A stretch of 64,000 bases of DNA from Jacaranda mimosifolia (GCA_018894105.1 CM032121.1:22661730-22725729); one strand, 5' to 3'; positions 1 through 12,170 are shown, counted from the first letter of the stretch. Notes: generated by a model from the sequence alone, not told the origin. Program-made: numbers and translations.

Positions 1-550
1 ATATACTAATATTGATTTTAATTTTATAATTATTTTATATATTTATTTTATTTTTTGATTTTTTTTCTTTACTATCATAGTTTTGTCTTGGCTTAATTGA
101 TCTTTATTCAAAAATTGAAATTAAATAAGAAATTTTTTGAATTCTTGGCAACGAATATATTATCTAATTGTTTATATTTTAAGTTTTAACTTAATATATA
201 CTCATTGTCTTTTAAGTCTAACGTAATTTTGTGATCTTATAATTTTAATTTTTTTCAACAACTTTTAAGCCAGCAATCTTGTGTTTTATATCATTCTCAT
301 ATACTTTTATTTTTTAATGCAACTATCTATTAGTTTTTGGTTGCATATTATTATTTTTCTTTTTAACAAAATATGTAATCATATTCATAGACTTTTATTT
401 TTTGAAAGTTTAGAATATTTTTTTAACTTCTCACTGATTAATCTCAAATTTACTTTTTACTAATTATTTGACCATTTTTTGCGATAATTTTATTTTTATA
501 TTGTTATTTTTAATTATATTCATAATTTTACATTAATATATAATAATTTT
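1..550. other. AT-rich non-coding DNA
   Basis: Very AT-rich sequence made of A and T runs. The only open frames are short and consist of hydrophobic or Ile/Asn/Lys-rich residues, as expected by chance at this composition. No gene or RNA was recognised. Confidence 0.7.
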
Positions 551-585
551 AAAGAATCCGTGCATAACACGGGAATAATGCTAGT
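551..585 (+). mobile_element. putative Helitron 3' terminus
   Basis: A short hairpin with CCGTG at 558-562 and CACGG at 568-572 is followed 8 bases later by CTAG (581-584) and then T. A GC-rich hairpin shortly before a terminal CTRR, with insertion between A and T, is the known 3' signature of plant Helitrons. The 5' end (TC...) could not be located in the AT-rich DNA to the left, so the element's extent is unknown. Confidence 0.5.
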
Positions 586-2139
586 TGTTATATATAGCAC
601 AACGGTGTGGGACTCACAATTATGCAATTTTGGCCAAGTGACAAATTTTTAGAATTTTGAGTATTTTAATTCAATTAAAAAAATTTCATTAGTTGTTGAT
701 TATTATCTCTAACCGATATGATTGTATCTTATATCTAATTTTCTTTCATTCAAAATTCAAAATATATTTAATAATATTTCATAATCTTTATTAAAGAGCT
801 AGAAGTTTGAAAAATCAATAATTATAATTTAATTGATATGTAAGAGCTCAATTTATCAAAATCTTTAAAATTTAATTATTTTTTATAATAATATTTTTTA
901 GATATGTAAATATTTTTTAGATAAAACAATATATATAAAATATAACAAATAATTTAATTTGAAGAATATTTCAAATATAAAAAATTACTTCCTGCAACAA
1001 CTATAAATTAAAATCTGAACTTTATTTTTATATTATTAATTTAAATTATTTTAGCTTTTTAGCAATGTAATAGAGAACCCATTTTCAATTATTTGAAATA
1101 AGTTCTTTTAGATGGGATATATATATATATATAGTTGATATATTGAAAATTTTCAAAAACTTGATAAATGACTACTTAAATAGCAAATAATATCAATTTT
1201 TATATTTTTCAATATATTTAGTTAAAGAATTTTATAATTATATTGCCTACTTTATTTTAATATTTTTTCTTACAGTAATTCATAAAAAATATTTTTACAT
1301 GGATTAATAATGTCAGATCAAAAAAGTTTGACTGAAGATAAATATTCATTTAATTATCTATATATATTTATATATGAATAAAAGAAACTTGTATATGAGA
1401 CGGTGGTATTTTATCTTGAATTGATTATTAAAAATTTACTTATTATTTTATTCATATACATAATGTATGTTATTTGATAATTTTAAAAATAATAAAATAA
1501 CTACATAAATAAATAAATATAAATAAATTTTACTTATCAGAGTTGTATAGAATATTAAGAGATATTTTAGTTTATAAAATATGCATGTTACAAGTTACGT
1601 ACGGAATTAGTTATCAAATAATAACTTGATGTAAATTATTTTCATAGATAAAGTATAAAGATGTTTACATACTTATTATAACAAAAAACATGTAACATTT
1701 AAAATTCTCAAATGTCATAAAAATTGTAACTATAACTTCCACATCATTAAGAATTCATATAATTTTTTTTTTCTTACTTATCATATCAAAATATATGTAT
1801 AAATATATATATATCTAATTTAAAAAGCTTATTTAGTTTAACATTTTGCTCTACTTTTATTTTCTTAATTCTTTCATTTATTTTTTAAAATTTTATCATT
1901 TAAATTTTTTTGTATAATTTTTAAACTTAGAGTTAACAATTTTTCATATTCCACAACTTATTTAAGTACAAATTATTTTCAAACACAATGTCTTTAAATT
2001 AAAATATTCATATTATGTTATTTAATTAGTAATACATTTTGTTTCTTTAAATACTAAAAATAATTATGATTCATTTTTAATCACATGAAGTAAATAAATA
2101 TTATTATAAAATCAATTATTTCTGTATTAAATTTGTTTT
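586..2139. other. AT-rich intergenic DNA
   Basis: Simple AT-rich DNA with short (TA)n runs, for example near 1117-1135 and 1801-1813. No coding, RNA or repeat structure could be supported. It may be the body of a decayed Helitron ending at about 2166, but no 5' terminus was found. Confidence 0.6.
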
Positions 2140-2167
2140 GGATGCATCGCACTAGGTACATACTAAT
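2140..2167 (+). mobile_element. second, degenerate Helitron-like 3' end
   Basis: GATGCATCGCACTAGG followed by TACATACTAA-T resembles the terminus at 551-585: a partly decayed hairpin around GCATCGCA, then CTAA (2163-2166) before a T. It looks like an older copy of the same terminus family. The hairpin pairing is weak, so confidence is low. Confidence 0.35.
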
Positions 2168-2261
2168 TCAATTATATAGGCTAAAATCGTAAGATACAAC
2201 TGCTCATGTATCGAACTCTTATTATTTCTCCAACAACTACCAATATAATAAAAAACTCTTA

Positions 2262-2742
2262 TAGAGTGTTTGGTTATATTTTGGGAGAAAAAAATCCTTT
2301 CCCCAAAATATTCTCAAATATCTATTAAACTTTTTTTCCCAAAATATTTATAATATTTTTAATTATTTTATCGAAAAATCCTCAATCCTCATCTCCAACA
2401 TCATTATTTAACCAATCATTATAACAATATTTTATAATTATATCCAAACATCATATTTATATATATATATACATTTTAAATTATTATATATACATTATTA
2501 AATTTTAATATTTAATTCTAATTTCTCTCCATTAACCAGACAAAAATGCAATCAATTTGACATCAACAGTAAAAAATATCACCTCTTAAAAAATAAACAA
2601 ATATACAAAAGCTCTCTAAAATATTTTCTAATCATTTCCCCAAATATAAACAAAAATCCATCACATTCCTAACCTCACCCCCTTAATTTAATTCCCCAAA
2701 ACATATAATAAAAGCACCTATAAAATATAACCAAACATTCCC
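2262..2742. mobile_element. Tourist-like (PIF/Harbinger) MITE with TTA flanks
   Basis: The left end reads TAGAGTGTTTGGTTATATTT. The right end, read on the minus strand, is GGGAATGTTTGGTTATATTT. These are terminal inverted repeats of about 20 bp sharing TGTTTGGTTATATTT. TTA lies directly outside both ends (2259-2261 and 2743-2745), matching the 3-bp target duplication of PIF/Harbinger elements. The 481-bp interior is AT-rich and codes for nothing. The GTTTGGTTA core also occurs in some hAT MITEs, but no 8-bp duplication is visible. Confidence 0.7.
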
Positions 2743-3440
2743 TTAAAATTTCTCATGTAATCACTTCTGTACTAAAAAACATCCATTATTTCTTCGACAA
2801 CCACTATGTATTCAAAAACTTCCATTATTTTTATAATGTATTCGATTTTCATTAATCTCTTAAAACAAATTAATTTCGGAGGTGCATAGTAATGAATTTT
2901 CATATTATCGTACCTATTATTGATATCTATTATTTTTTTTATTAAATTGAAATACATACATAAGATAAACATATGACACATTCAATAATAATGATATTCA
3001 ATTTATATAAAAAATAAAAAAAATGTGATGCTTCTTTTAGCATAAATAATATATCATTCAAAGCATGTTTTACACGTGTGAAAACCACGTGCGATTGACT
3101 CCTATTAGTACATCTAATCAGCGTGGCATGACACTAGAACGACCACTTTACTACCTAATCTAAAAATAAAAAATAAAAAATAAATAAAAATGATTCCAAA
3201 TAATAGAATGATGCATATCCCATGTAAAACTATATTTTTGAATTTATGGTGTATGAATACGAATACGGGATTGATGGGCTTATTCAAAAAATATTTAAAA
3301 TATCTTTACTAAATAGAGGACCTACATATTTTTAAAATGGGTTATCTATCTCTCCCAACACGAAGGAAGCACTCAAAATTTGCCACATCATCCATCCCTC
3401 TTTGGTAATTGATGTAAATATAAATACTCATTAACATCAT
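2743..3440. other. AT-rich intergenic DNA
   Basis: No gene or repeat boundary recognised. Slightly higher GC near 3070-3130 (ACACGTGTG, CCACGTGCG) is too little to call anything. Confidence 0.55.
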
Positions 3441-3720
3441 TTGAAAGGTATGCCATCATTCGCTCACTAAATAACATTTATGAAATCTTTTATTCTCCAT
3501 GTACTAGTTGAGCGTCGGAGGATTTTCGCAGGAATCCTCCCAGTGATCCAACAACCTTTTGTGGTTTTCACTCTAAGATCTCAAGATATTTGGAAAACTT
3601 GTGATCTGGATGGTCCTCGAGCCAAGATCAATCCCAACTCCATATCAGACAATGATATTAAACAGCATAAACATGACGACACACTAAATTTTAAATTTTA
3701 AGACATGAGACGGTAACGAT
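3441..3720 (+). repeat. LTR-like scrap with a small hairpin
   Basis: A GC-richer island in AT-rich DNA. It contains GAGCGTCGGAGG followed by an inverted repeat, GGAGGATT (3517-3524) and AATCCTCC (3533-3540). GAGCGTCGGAG motifs are, as I remember, common near the ends of plant LTRs; this is recollection rather than proof. An open frame of 73 codons (3480-3701) crosses it but resembles no protein I know. Confidence 0.3.
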
Positions 3721-3846
3721 ACAATTATCATTATATATAATTATTCATTAATTATATTAGAGTGTATGATAGAAAATATATATATCAAGTGTTCAACACC
3801 ATAAGCTATATACATCATTTAACAAAATAAGATTTTTTATTACTTA

Positions 3847-3869
3847 ATATATATATATATATATATATA
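3847..3869. repeat. (AT)n microsatellite
   Basis: Uninterrupted alternation of A and T for about 23 bases just left of the 5' LTR. Confidence 0.95.
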
Positions 3870-3939
3870 ATTATTGTCAACTTTCAAATTGTCACTACAG
3901 TCTTTATTGAATTTTCTTTTTCTTGTATTACACATAATT

Positions 3940-4390
3940 TGTTGGAATTTTTTATTTATTGTTGAACTTCTATTAATTGAGTTTTCTAATTTTATTAAAA
4001 TGGACTAAATTAATATGATATATGAGATACAATTCATAGGAGCCTACTTTGTTATTAATGACCCACTATTGCTAAGGCTCTTTTGGATAGACTTGGTTTT
4101 GATAGCTGGTGTATGTCTAATTCTAAAAAGTCTATAATGAGAGGGTTCTAGGGTTTCGTTATATATTAACTAGGTCCCATCTCCACTCCATATGCTGATA
4201 ATTTTGCTTGCCCATTGAAAGCTGTCAATGTTGATGGAGTATGGAGAGGAAGATCTAGCTAGGGATGCTCATGCAACTGTCCAGATAATTATGTTGATAA
4301 TCAATTTATGGTGTAAGGTACGAAAAACTAAATTAATAAGGTCTTTTAAATTTATAGTAAAGATCCTGTGAATAGAGATTTTTACTTACA
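3940..4390 (+). repeat. 5' LTR of the gag/pol-less element
   Basis: 451 bp from TGTTGGAATTTTTTATTTAT to TTTTTACTTACA. It matches 12465-12900 throughout with many substitutions and short indels. Shared landmarks include CTTTTGGATAGACTTGGT and GTCAATGTTGATGGAGTATG. The TGTTGGAAT start is also used by the unrelated long-LTR copia elements further right and is common in Ty1/copia. Confidence 0.85.
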
Positions 4391-4391
4391 G

Positions 4392-4405
4392 TTCGTATCG
4401 GAGCA
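4392..4405 (+). other. degenerate tRNA-Met primer binding site
   Basis: TCGTATCGGAGCA begins two bases after the 5' LTR. The plant initiator Met-tRNA primer site is TGGTATCAGAGC; GTATC and GAGC are preserved. This sets the element's orientation to plus. Confidence 0.6.
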
Positions 4406-4805
4406 GGACACTTATAAATCTAGAATCCTAATATCTCCTATTAAAGTCTCGTTCAATAATTTTAGATCCTCATAAGCAATGATTTCCTACGAACAAGATT
4501 GAGTTAAATTATTTCGATAGGGATTTAACATTTGTATATATATTATATATATTTATTAAAATTAATTATGAATTTGAAATTAGATTGACAAGTTGAATAT
4601 TTTACTTATTAGTATTTAATGCAACAGAGTCGAAATTCTAGATCTATACGTTGAAATTTGACTATTAATTTATGATTTGTGAAAAATCTAATCGAGGTCT
4701 CTAGAAAAATCAAATTTGCCGCATCTGATAATCAAAGAATTAGTGAAATTTGGGTCAGGTGGAGAAGATGATCCATTACATCCGAATGTTGAGATATCAC
4801 GCTCA

Positions 4806-4846
<41 letters not shown>

Positions 4847-5971
4847 ATGGAGGTTAAGGAAGAAGAGGCTAAGTTTGTTTTTGCCTCCAAAAGATAAGGT
4901 TCAAGTGGCAAAATTCATCTTGAATTCTTCTACTAAGAACCAAAGTTCAATTTTACTTCTTCTACCAAGAGAAGCATATGAAATTGTGTAAAAATTATGA
5001 TGTCTATATATATGTGTGTAGCATGTATTTGTAAGAACAATTGTAGAGAGAGATAGAATGAGAGAATATAGCATAAGAGAGCCACAATTTTGTTACAAAT
5101 TTTTTGAAGAGTTAGCCACAATTAATTTTAAATTGTGAGAAGTGATAGCCACAAAATTGTGTGTAATTTTGTGAGGAAGGTGCCAAGAAATATATTTCTT
5201 GAAGTGAGGAATTTTGTATTTGCCTCTAATTCAGCTAGAGAAAAATATTTGTACTACCTATTATTTTTATAATCGAAGTCCATTTTATTCGAATCTATAT
5301 TTCTATTCCTACAAAATTTTGAGTTATTTTCTTTTGTTATTTTTCTTCTTGTTACGTTTGCACAAAGAGGGAGATTTAATCCTACTACTCTGCTGCGATA
5401 TTTTTTATCGTATTTATCTCCCAACAAAGAGTCCACAAGTTTGTTTGAGCAAACATCTCATGCTTTATTAAGGAAGGAGCTAGCAAAAGATATCAATTAA
5501 TATATATTATTTATATATTTTCTCGTTGGCTGGAAATTAATAGGTGGAATGGCTATGTTTGTTCTTTTAATTATGCGAGGTCCCCTTCTGATTATTAGTT
5601 CTCTTTTGAATTTTGATGAGACAAAGTTCAGACCGAAATGGAACTTCACTCATTATTTGCTGGATTCAGATGAATTATGCTTAATTAGTTTAGAATGTGA
5701 AACACTATTTTTAGACCTTTTAGAAGAGGAAAATAAGAAGAACAAACTTAGGATAACTGGTTTGGTGAATTCCCCGGGCCATTTTGGTGTAATTGGGGCC
5801 TCAATTCTGTTTTCCTTTTCAATGAAACTCTGTTTACTTATTTTTATGTTCCAACATGCTTAACTATTATTTCATATTATGGTTGTTAAGACCAATTAAT
5901 CGTGCAGAGAATTCTCAACTAATTAGATGCTTAATTAGTTCAAATAGTCGTAAGAAATCTCGTATGGTGCA
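4406..5971. other. interior of the gag/pol-less element, left arm
   Basis: AT-rich DNA without recognisable retroelement domains. It includes the ATT microsatellite and a stretch at 5080-5170 in which GCCACAATTTT-like words recur three times. Open frames at 4716-4991 and 5549-5863 show no family resemblance; the first is partly a translated microsatellite. Confidence 0.5.
4806..4845. repeat. (ATT)n microsatellite
   Basis: About 13 consecutive ATT/TTA triplets. Confidence 0.95.
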
Positions 5972-5980
5972 CTCATTTTA

Positions 5981-6250
5981 GGAAAACATTGCAACTTTAG
6001 TCCCTTAACTATTGCCTCTTTCGATTTTAGTACATTGTGTTTGGAGTTAGCAAGTTTGATCCATTTTCTCTTAATTTCTAGCATATTTAATACATTTTTT
6101 GTTGTTGTTGTAATTTTAGTTCTTTCGGACTGAAAAATTTGAAATCAAATCCACAATTATCCTAATCAGCATCAATTGAGCTTAAATTTTGGACATTTTG
6201 CACCATTTGTCAAGCTCATGCCACGCCAGCTCCATTTTTGCTGCCACATC
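5981..6250 (+). repeat. left TIR of the MULE
   Basis: Pairs as an inverted copy with 7818-8085 over its whole length. Shared words include TTAGTCC, TATTGCCTCTTT, CAAATTTTTCAG-like and CATGCCACGCCAGCTCC. Divergence between the arms shows that the insertion is not recent. Confidence 0.9.
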
Positions 6251-6529
6251 AATTAAAAAATAAGCTTAAAAAATTCTACACTTAAAATTAATGAAATTGC
6301 TACAAAAGTTAGAAAACGCTTAAAGAAACTCAAAAAATCTGGGAGATTAAAAAACAAAATAATAGATAAACAAAATCCACCCATAGCCCTAAATCTAATC
6401 TGCAGTTCAAAAATCTCTTTCAAGATCACACACAGTGAATTCAAATCTCATATACGAAACCTATCTGAGTTAGAAATCCAAAAATCTCCAGAGTAATTGC
6501 AATTTTTTTTGAGGATTTGGGGAAGAGCA

Positions 6530-6880
6530 TTTACCGGCAAAATAATTATTGAAGATAATGGAGGAGGCACCGGCAGGCGGTGGGCATCCTGCCGCCTTCT
6601 TTTGAGGTGGTGCTACCAGACTATAAAGGAGGAGATGGTGGTTACTTGTGGACACTAACATTCCGGTTGTTGGCAGCGGTGGGCAGCTTTCGAAGAATTC
6701 TTGCGGTAGCGAGGAGATGGAGGGCAGCTTTCTGAGAATGCTTGCGATGGCAAAGGAGATGGTGGGCAATGTATTTTTGGGCTGGCATGGGAAAACTTTG
6801 GAGATGGTGGACAACATAACATATTTCTGAGAATCCTTGTGGTGGCTGCTGACGAGGGGCAACAAACTTCTGTACATTCT
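6530..6880. repeat. GC-richer island with degenerate minisatellite in the MULE
   Basis: The only GC-rich stretch of the MULE. GGAGATGG followed by TGGGCAGCTTTCTGAGAATG-like text recurs about four times between 6620 and 6850 at roughly 40-50 bp, with substitutions. A 135-codon frame is open on the minus strand (6470-6877), rich in Pro and Ser. It resembles no protein I know and is probably a by-product of the repeat, or a captured host fragment as in Pack-MULEs. Confidence 0.45.
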
Positions 6881-7039
6881 TGGATTTATTTTGCTAGGAA
6901 ACTAAATAAGTAATTAAGAAGAAAAATCAATCATTATTTATTTATTACTGTGAAAATAAACCTAAATCAGTATTATTGATTTTTTTCTACTATGTTTCTA
7001 ATTATTTGAAATAATTTATAATTTTTTACAATTTTTTTT

Positions 7040-7817
7040 AAACTTTTTTTCATTTGACATAATTATTTGAAATATCTTAAATATTTTGTATTTTTTCACA
7101 TACCATTATATTTTAAATTTTCTTCAACTTGTTTTCAATTACCACAATTATTTAGAGTTATCTTAAACATTTCGTAATTTTCACATGTTACTATTTTATT
7201 TTTTTAAGCTTTTTTTCAATTATCACAATTATTTAGAATTATCTTAAATGTTTCATAGTTTTTCACATGAAATTATTTTAAAAAAAATTTCAGCATTTTT
7301 TTTTCAATTTTTACATTTTTAGAATTATCTTAAATAATTCATGATTTTTCACATGCCATTATTTAAATTTTTTTTAGCTTTTTATTTTTTTTTTCAATTG
7401 CCACAATTATTTAGAATATCTTATACATTTCGTATTTTTTTACTTGCCATTATATTTAAATTTTCTTCTACTTATTTTCAATTGCCAAAATCATTTGAAA
7501 TTATCTCAAACATTTAGTAATTTTCACATATTATTATTTTAATCTTTTTTTAGCTTATTTTCAATTGCCACAATTATTTAGAATTATCTTAAATGTTTCG
7601 TAATTTCTCACATGAAATTATTTAAAAAAAAATTTCAGTTTTTTTTTCAATTTTCACATTTTTAGAATTATATTAAATATTTCATGATTTTTCACATGCA
7701 ATTATTTTATAATTTTTTTTCAGATTTTTTCTTTCAATTGCCACAATAATTTAGAATTATTTTAAATATTTTATAATTTTTCACATGCCATTATTTTTAA
7801 AAAAATTCAGCCTTTTT
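7040..7817. repeat. subterminal tandem repeat of about 85 bp (9 units) in the MULE
   Basis: The phrase CAATTGCCACAATTATTTAG and close variants returns about every 80-90 bp, near 7055, 7136, 7216, 7305, 7395, 7480, 7561, 7648 and 7735. Units starting near 7216 and 7561 share CACATGAAATTATTT, and the following pair (7305 and 7648) share the shortened CACATTTTTAGAATTAT. This indicates a higher-order repeat of about 345 bp made of four units. It lies directly inside the right TIR. Confidence 0.8.
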
Positions 7818-8085
7818 TCAATTGATGTGGTAGCAAAAATGGAGCTGACGTGGCATGAACTTGACCAATGGCGCAAAATACCCAAAATTTAAGCCCAACT
7901 AGTGCTTACAGTATTATAATTGTGGGCTTGATTTCAAATTTTTTAGCCCGAAGGAATAAAATTGCGAAAAATTGTACTAGATGCGCTAAAAATTAAGAGA
8001 GAATGAATCAAATGTGCTGACCCCAAGTACAATGTACCAAAATCAAAAGAGGCAATAGTTGATGGACTAAAATTGCAAATTTCCC
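7818..8085 (-). repeat. right TIR of the MULE
   Basis: Inverted partner of 5981-6250, running from GATGTGGTAGCAAAAATGGA to TTGCAAATTTCCC, followed directly by the second CTCATTTTA. Confidence 0.9.
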
Positions 8086-8094
8086 CTCATTTTA

Positions 8095-11000
8095 AATGCT
8101 TATGAGTTGTATGTATATAATCAGTCCTCAATGTATAAGCAATTGTATAATTTAGTTTTGTTTCCTTTATTTTGACATATTAATTCTAATTGAACTGGAA
8201 TGTGTTGTGTATTTTTGGACATCTTAATTATGAATTATTTTAAACAGAATGCATTGTGTTTATAACTCTGAAAAGTATATGTTGCTTCTATACTTAATTT
8301 ATGAGAGTAACTGCATAATGTGGTGTTGTATGCAATTTGGTTCCTCTCAAAAGTACACGTCGTTTCCTATTTAATTTTATGGGAGTTTTATAAACATGTT
8401 TTAATGTATACAAATTGTGCTAGTATTTTTGAACTTGGTTATTTGTGTATTTTATGAGTTGAAATGATAGATACACCAAAATGTTGTATTTATTGAGTCT
8501 TGTATTATATGCATATACATATTGATGAGTTGTTATAAATTATTGCATATTCTTTCCAGTCCAAAGGGAGTTTGTTATATGCAGTAATTTGGTGTTATCA
8601 ATGCAGAACATATTGATGGGAATGCACTGGTTTAGAGGGTTTGTTCTCTCAAAGGAGTCAACTTTTCGAAAATTAAATCGTTCTTGCATATGGAATGTAG
8701 AGTGTGTGATATACTCTGCCCAAAGGGGAGTCTATCATGATATGTCTTCATTCTTTGTTAAATAAGCTATATTGTTCCGAACTTGTTCTTATTATTTGCC
8801 CAAGTAGAACATAAGTATATGGCACATATGCACTCTTGATCTAATAAGCTAATATTTTATCTTGAGCTTATTCTATTCATTACCTCATATTTTGATGTAA
8901 TTATTCACCATCAAGTATGGGGTCCTTTATTGATTACTTAAATGATACAAATAAATTTTTATTTTGGACTTTAAAATGATAGATGATAGATACCATATAT
9001 CATTTATTGTGAGAATTACTGACTAAACGTAGCCTTGCATTTCAATAAATCCCTAAACATATTTCTATCATTTAGTGGATAGTTGGGGAATTGTTTTTGA
9101 ACGGTAAGATTCAATTACTCAAGTCATCCGATTAGTAAGAAATCCTTCTTATGTGTTCCCAGCTATTGTTCTCACTGTTTTGGGAGTTGGACTATGGTAA
9201 ATTCATTTTACTGTAAACCTAAAATTAAGGTTGTATGACAAAGAAATTTGGTCATAATATATATTGTATGAATTAATTTTCATTTGTGCTGGAGGATCAA
9301 TGAAGATATTTTAGAAAGTATTAAGCTTAGATTATAAGGATCCATCCATTTCTTTTAAATGTTTGTCTTGGATATATTTGATTTGTTTGGCAATAGTGTC
9401 TATTTTGAGAATTTCACTCCCATATCCAATAAAAATCCTAGAGTATATAGGGCATGTAAATTGATTAGATTATTTACATCCATTTATGAATTGTAAAAGG
9501 AGAAACATTATAGGGGCTTATACATTACGGAAGACCTAATCTATTTTAAAGGTTAATAAGATGCATATATTGTCCAAATTTAATCAGAACTGTTTTTTGA
9601 GAAAATATTGCATGTTTTTTCTGAGGTATTGCAAAATTGTCTGCAGTTATTGTTTGCTAAATAGAATTCAATTTTACTTAAAGTTTAAACAAAATTCAAT
9701 TTTGTTTGAATTTGGACAAATGCAATTTATTTTTTATAATGATTGTTCTTAACTTGTCTTAATTTGGGCTATAAAGTCATTACTCATTGTTTTGGTCTAG
9801 TGTGTTACATTAAAAATCTTAGACTTTCCTTGATAAATATTTTATATGACAAAAGATTTTATTAAAGAATATGCTTCCCTATAATATCATAATGTTCAAG
9901 TTACATTATTGGAAAGAAAGAGTAGCATTTTCTCTTATCTTGTATTTGAGCATGGAAGATTTTATTAAACTTATCATGCTAATTGGCTAAACTGTTACAA
10001 GTGATGCTTATGATTTAATCTTCTTGAGGATTATGGTGCATGATGACTTTTGTTGACTTTTCTCAATGATAAGGAAATTTCTTGAAAGCTTTAACCCCCC
10101 CCCCCCCCCCCCCCCCCAAATGAGATAGAAAGTAATTGAGAAAAATCATCTTAAAAATGGGGATCAAGCATAGTCACTGTGGTGAGTTCTATGATGAACA
10201 TCTTAAGATTTTGCATTTTTTTCTATTTGTTTGCTAATAACACAAATGAAGAATTATTACCCTATGTGTCACACTTGTGGTTTTGAATAAATTGGTATAG
10301 ATAGTAATTGACAACATAATGTATAGGCACTTCTCTAAAAATATCATGTTGACTATTTCTCTTTCATGGTGAAGAAAATAGAAGCTTGTGTTTGACATTT
10401 AAGAGAAGACTGTTGAAATTTTCTATTAGAAGATGTAGATTTCGTGCTAGTATATAGCTTTTGATCCTATATTACCAGTTATTACTTCATTAATAAGCAA
10501 TCTAAATTTCTTAAGAAATTCAAATTCTTTTGTCATACATGAATTTTTTAAAAGGCTTGAGTGTCAATTGGCGAATTTCTTTGGACATAGTGTGACAAAA
10601 TTGGATGCTCCCGTGTCATTATTGATCTTATTGACATTTTTATTTTTTTTTATTTATAAGGACATTTTGAAGAAGTAGATAAACCTAAATACAATTATAG
10701 TCATGGTTCTAGTGAAACGTTCCACTTCAAGATGATGCTTTGTAGATATCTTTTCATTTATTTTACATAAGGATACTTTGCACTTGTAATTGTTCAGAAA
10801 GGTGACTATTATTCTTTGATTAATCATACTAGTCTTCAGTTAGATATTGACGTTGAAGGCACATGAATCATAGTTCGATTAATGATTTATAGTGATGTGT
10901 GGGAGTTTATTGATATAATCACGATTATAATTTGTGAGTTATAGAAGTTTATTTTTAATATCAATAAAAGTTCCTACAAATATCTTGACTAAAATCTACT

Positions 11001-11881
11001 TGTGAAAATTCATCTGCAATGGTTGAATGTTGGTTTGTGAATTTGAGAACCAAATCATTTTATTTAGACGTGCATTTTGTGAAAGATAGTATATCTATCA
11101 TTGAACATCTTGATTCCACTTGAGAAAATGAATAGGATTTCATGTTTAGCATATAAACAGGAGACTTGTATTGGGTGATTGATTCTTATATTGTAAATTG
11201 ATTGTTTTGAATTGTTTAAATATTTAGTTTAATTACATCCAGTAGTTGTTTGAGATAATTATTGCGAAAATGTTGAATCACAATAATTTCCTATTTATCA
11301 AGCGGGCTAATATTTGTATGGGGCTAATACACTATTTGTGTAATACTTGATGTCGATAAATATATCTCATGATTTATTAGTGTTGATTCCATCTATTATT
11401 GATGAGGATTTATCATTAATGAGCATATAGTTATTTATCATTAACAATAAATTCTACATTATATGAAACATATGAAATTAATGTATCCTATATAGGCTTA
11501 ATAGGAATAGTGATATTGAAATAGAACAATTGATTTTAGCTCTAGCTCCCTGATCATTGATAGAAGGTTGTAGCCTATTGATTTGGAATGGTTTCAACAT
11601 ATGTATTATTATATTTGGAATCGCTGAAATAGTGTGAGTTATTTATTTATATATATATATTTATTTCATATGTTGTTATTGATTAACCCATCTTTTTATA
11701 GGGTTACGTTGGTTGATGCATATCTCTATAAGTTTGGATTAACCAGTTTTGTGTGCACACAATTTTGGATATCTTAAGACTAGGTGTTGGCCTTAAGAGA
11801 TGGGTATATCTCATAAATAACACCATATTGTATTTCAAGCATTGATTGAGACGTACATGGCTTTATGTGAAGTCATTAGAC
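8095..11881. other. interior of the gag/pol-less element, right arm
   Basis: AT-rich, non-coding 3.8 kb. I searched both strands for copia and gypsy landmarks (zinc knuckle, DTG, IN DDE neighbourhood, YVDD, DNN/EAEY of RNase H) and found none. Apart from the poly-C tract no ordered structure stands out. Confidence 0.5.
10095..10117 (+). repeat. poly-C tract of 23
   Basis: An unbroken run of 23 C between TTAA and AAATGAG in DNA that is otherwise about 70% A+T. It could be a genuine homopolymer or an assembly artefact. Confidence 0.9.
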
Positions 11882-12047
11882 TTTCCTGGGGTTTCCTATT
11901 GTTTTAGAGACCCATATCTCGCAAGAAAATAATAGTAATTTTCTTGAGGTTTCATATTGTATTTGGAAACTCATATCTGACAAGAAAATAAGATTTTCTT
12001 GGGATTTCATATTGGTATAGAAATCTATATCTTATAAGAAAATGGAA
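11882..12047. repeat. tandem repeat, about 56 bp x 3
   Basis: Three successive units of the form TTTTCTTGAGGTTTCATATTG...CTCATATCTGACAAGAAAATAA begin near 11882, 11939 and 11994. They differ by scattered substitutions. Confidence 0.85.
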
Positions 12048-12170
12048 GGACCAAAAATGGAATGGCATATGTTTTGGGTCATATTGTGATGATATTTCTT
12101 GCTACACCACAATGTCTAGATCCATGTCTATGGAACTGTTGATATTTGTGACTACGGAAGGTTTTGTGTC

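Larger units (their letters stand above)
5972..8094. mobile_element. Mutator-like element (MULE), non-autonomous, with 9-bp TSD
   Basis: The element spans 5981-8085 with TIRs of about 270 bp (5981-6250 and 7818-8085). They begin GGAAAACATTGCAACTTTAG on the left and, on the minus strand, GGGAAATTTGCAATTTTAGT on the right. CTCATTTTA occurs directly outside both ends (5972-5980 and 8086-8094), a perfect 9-bp target duplication. Long TIRs with a GGGAAATTTGCA-type end plus 9-bp TSDs define Mutator-like elements. No MURA transposase is visible, so it would have moved using a transposase from elsewhere. It is nested in the LTR element and therefore younger. Confidence 0.9.

Noticed and set aside
3480..3701. 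73-codon ORF as a small gene
   Set aside because: No family resemblance, no promoter or splice context, and it overlaps an LTR-like scrap.
5549..5863. 104-codon ORF with hydrophobic C-terminus as a membrane protein
   Set aside because: It sits in the interior of the gag/pol-less LTR element, has no homologue I recognise, and AT-rich frames readily yield such text.
6470..6877. 135-codon minus-strand ORF as a host protein
   Set aside because: It lies over a degenerate minisatellite inside a MULE, has no recognisable domain and a biased Ser/Pro/Leu composition. Kept only as possible cargo.
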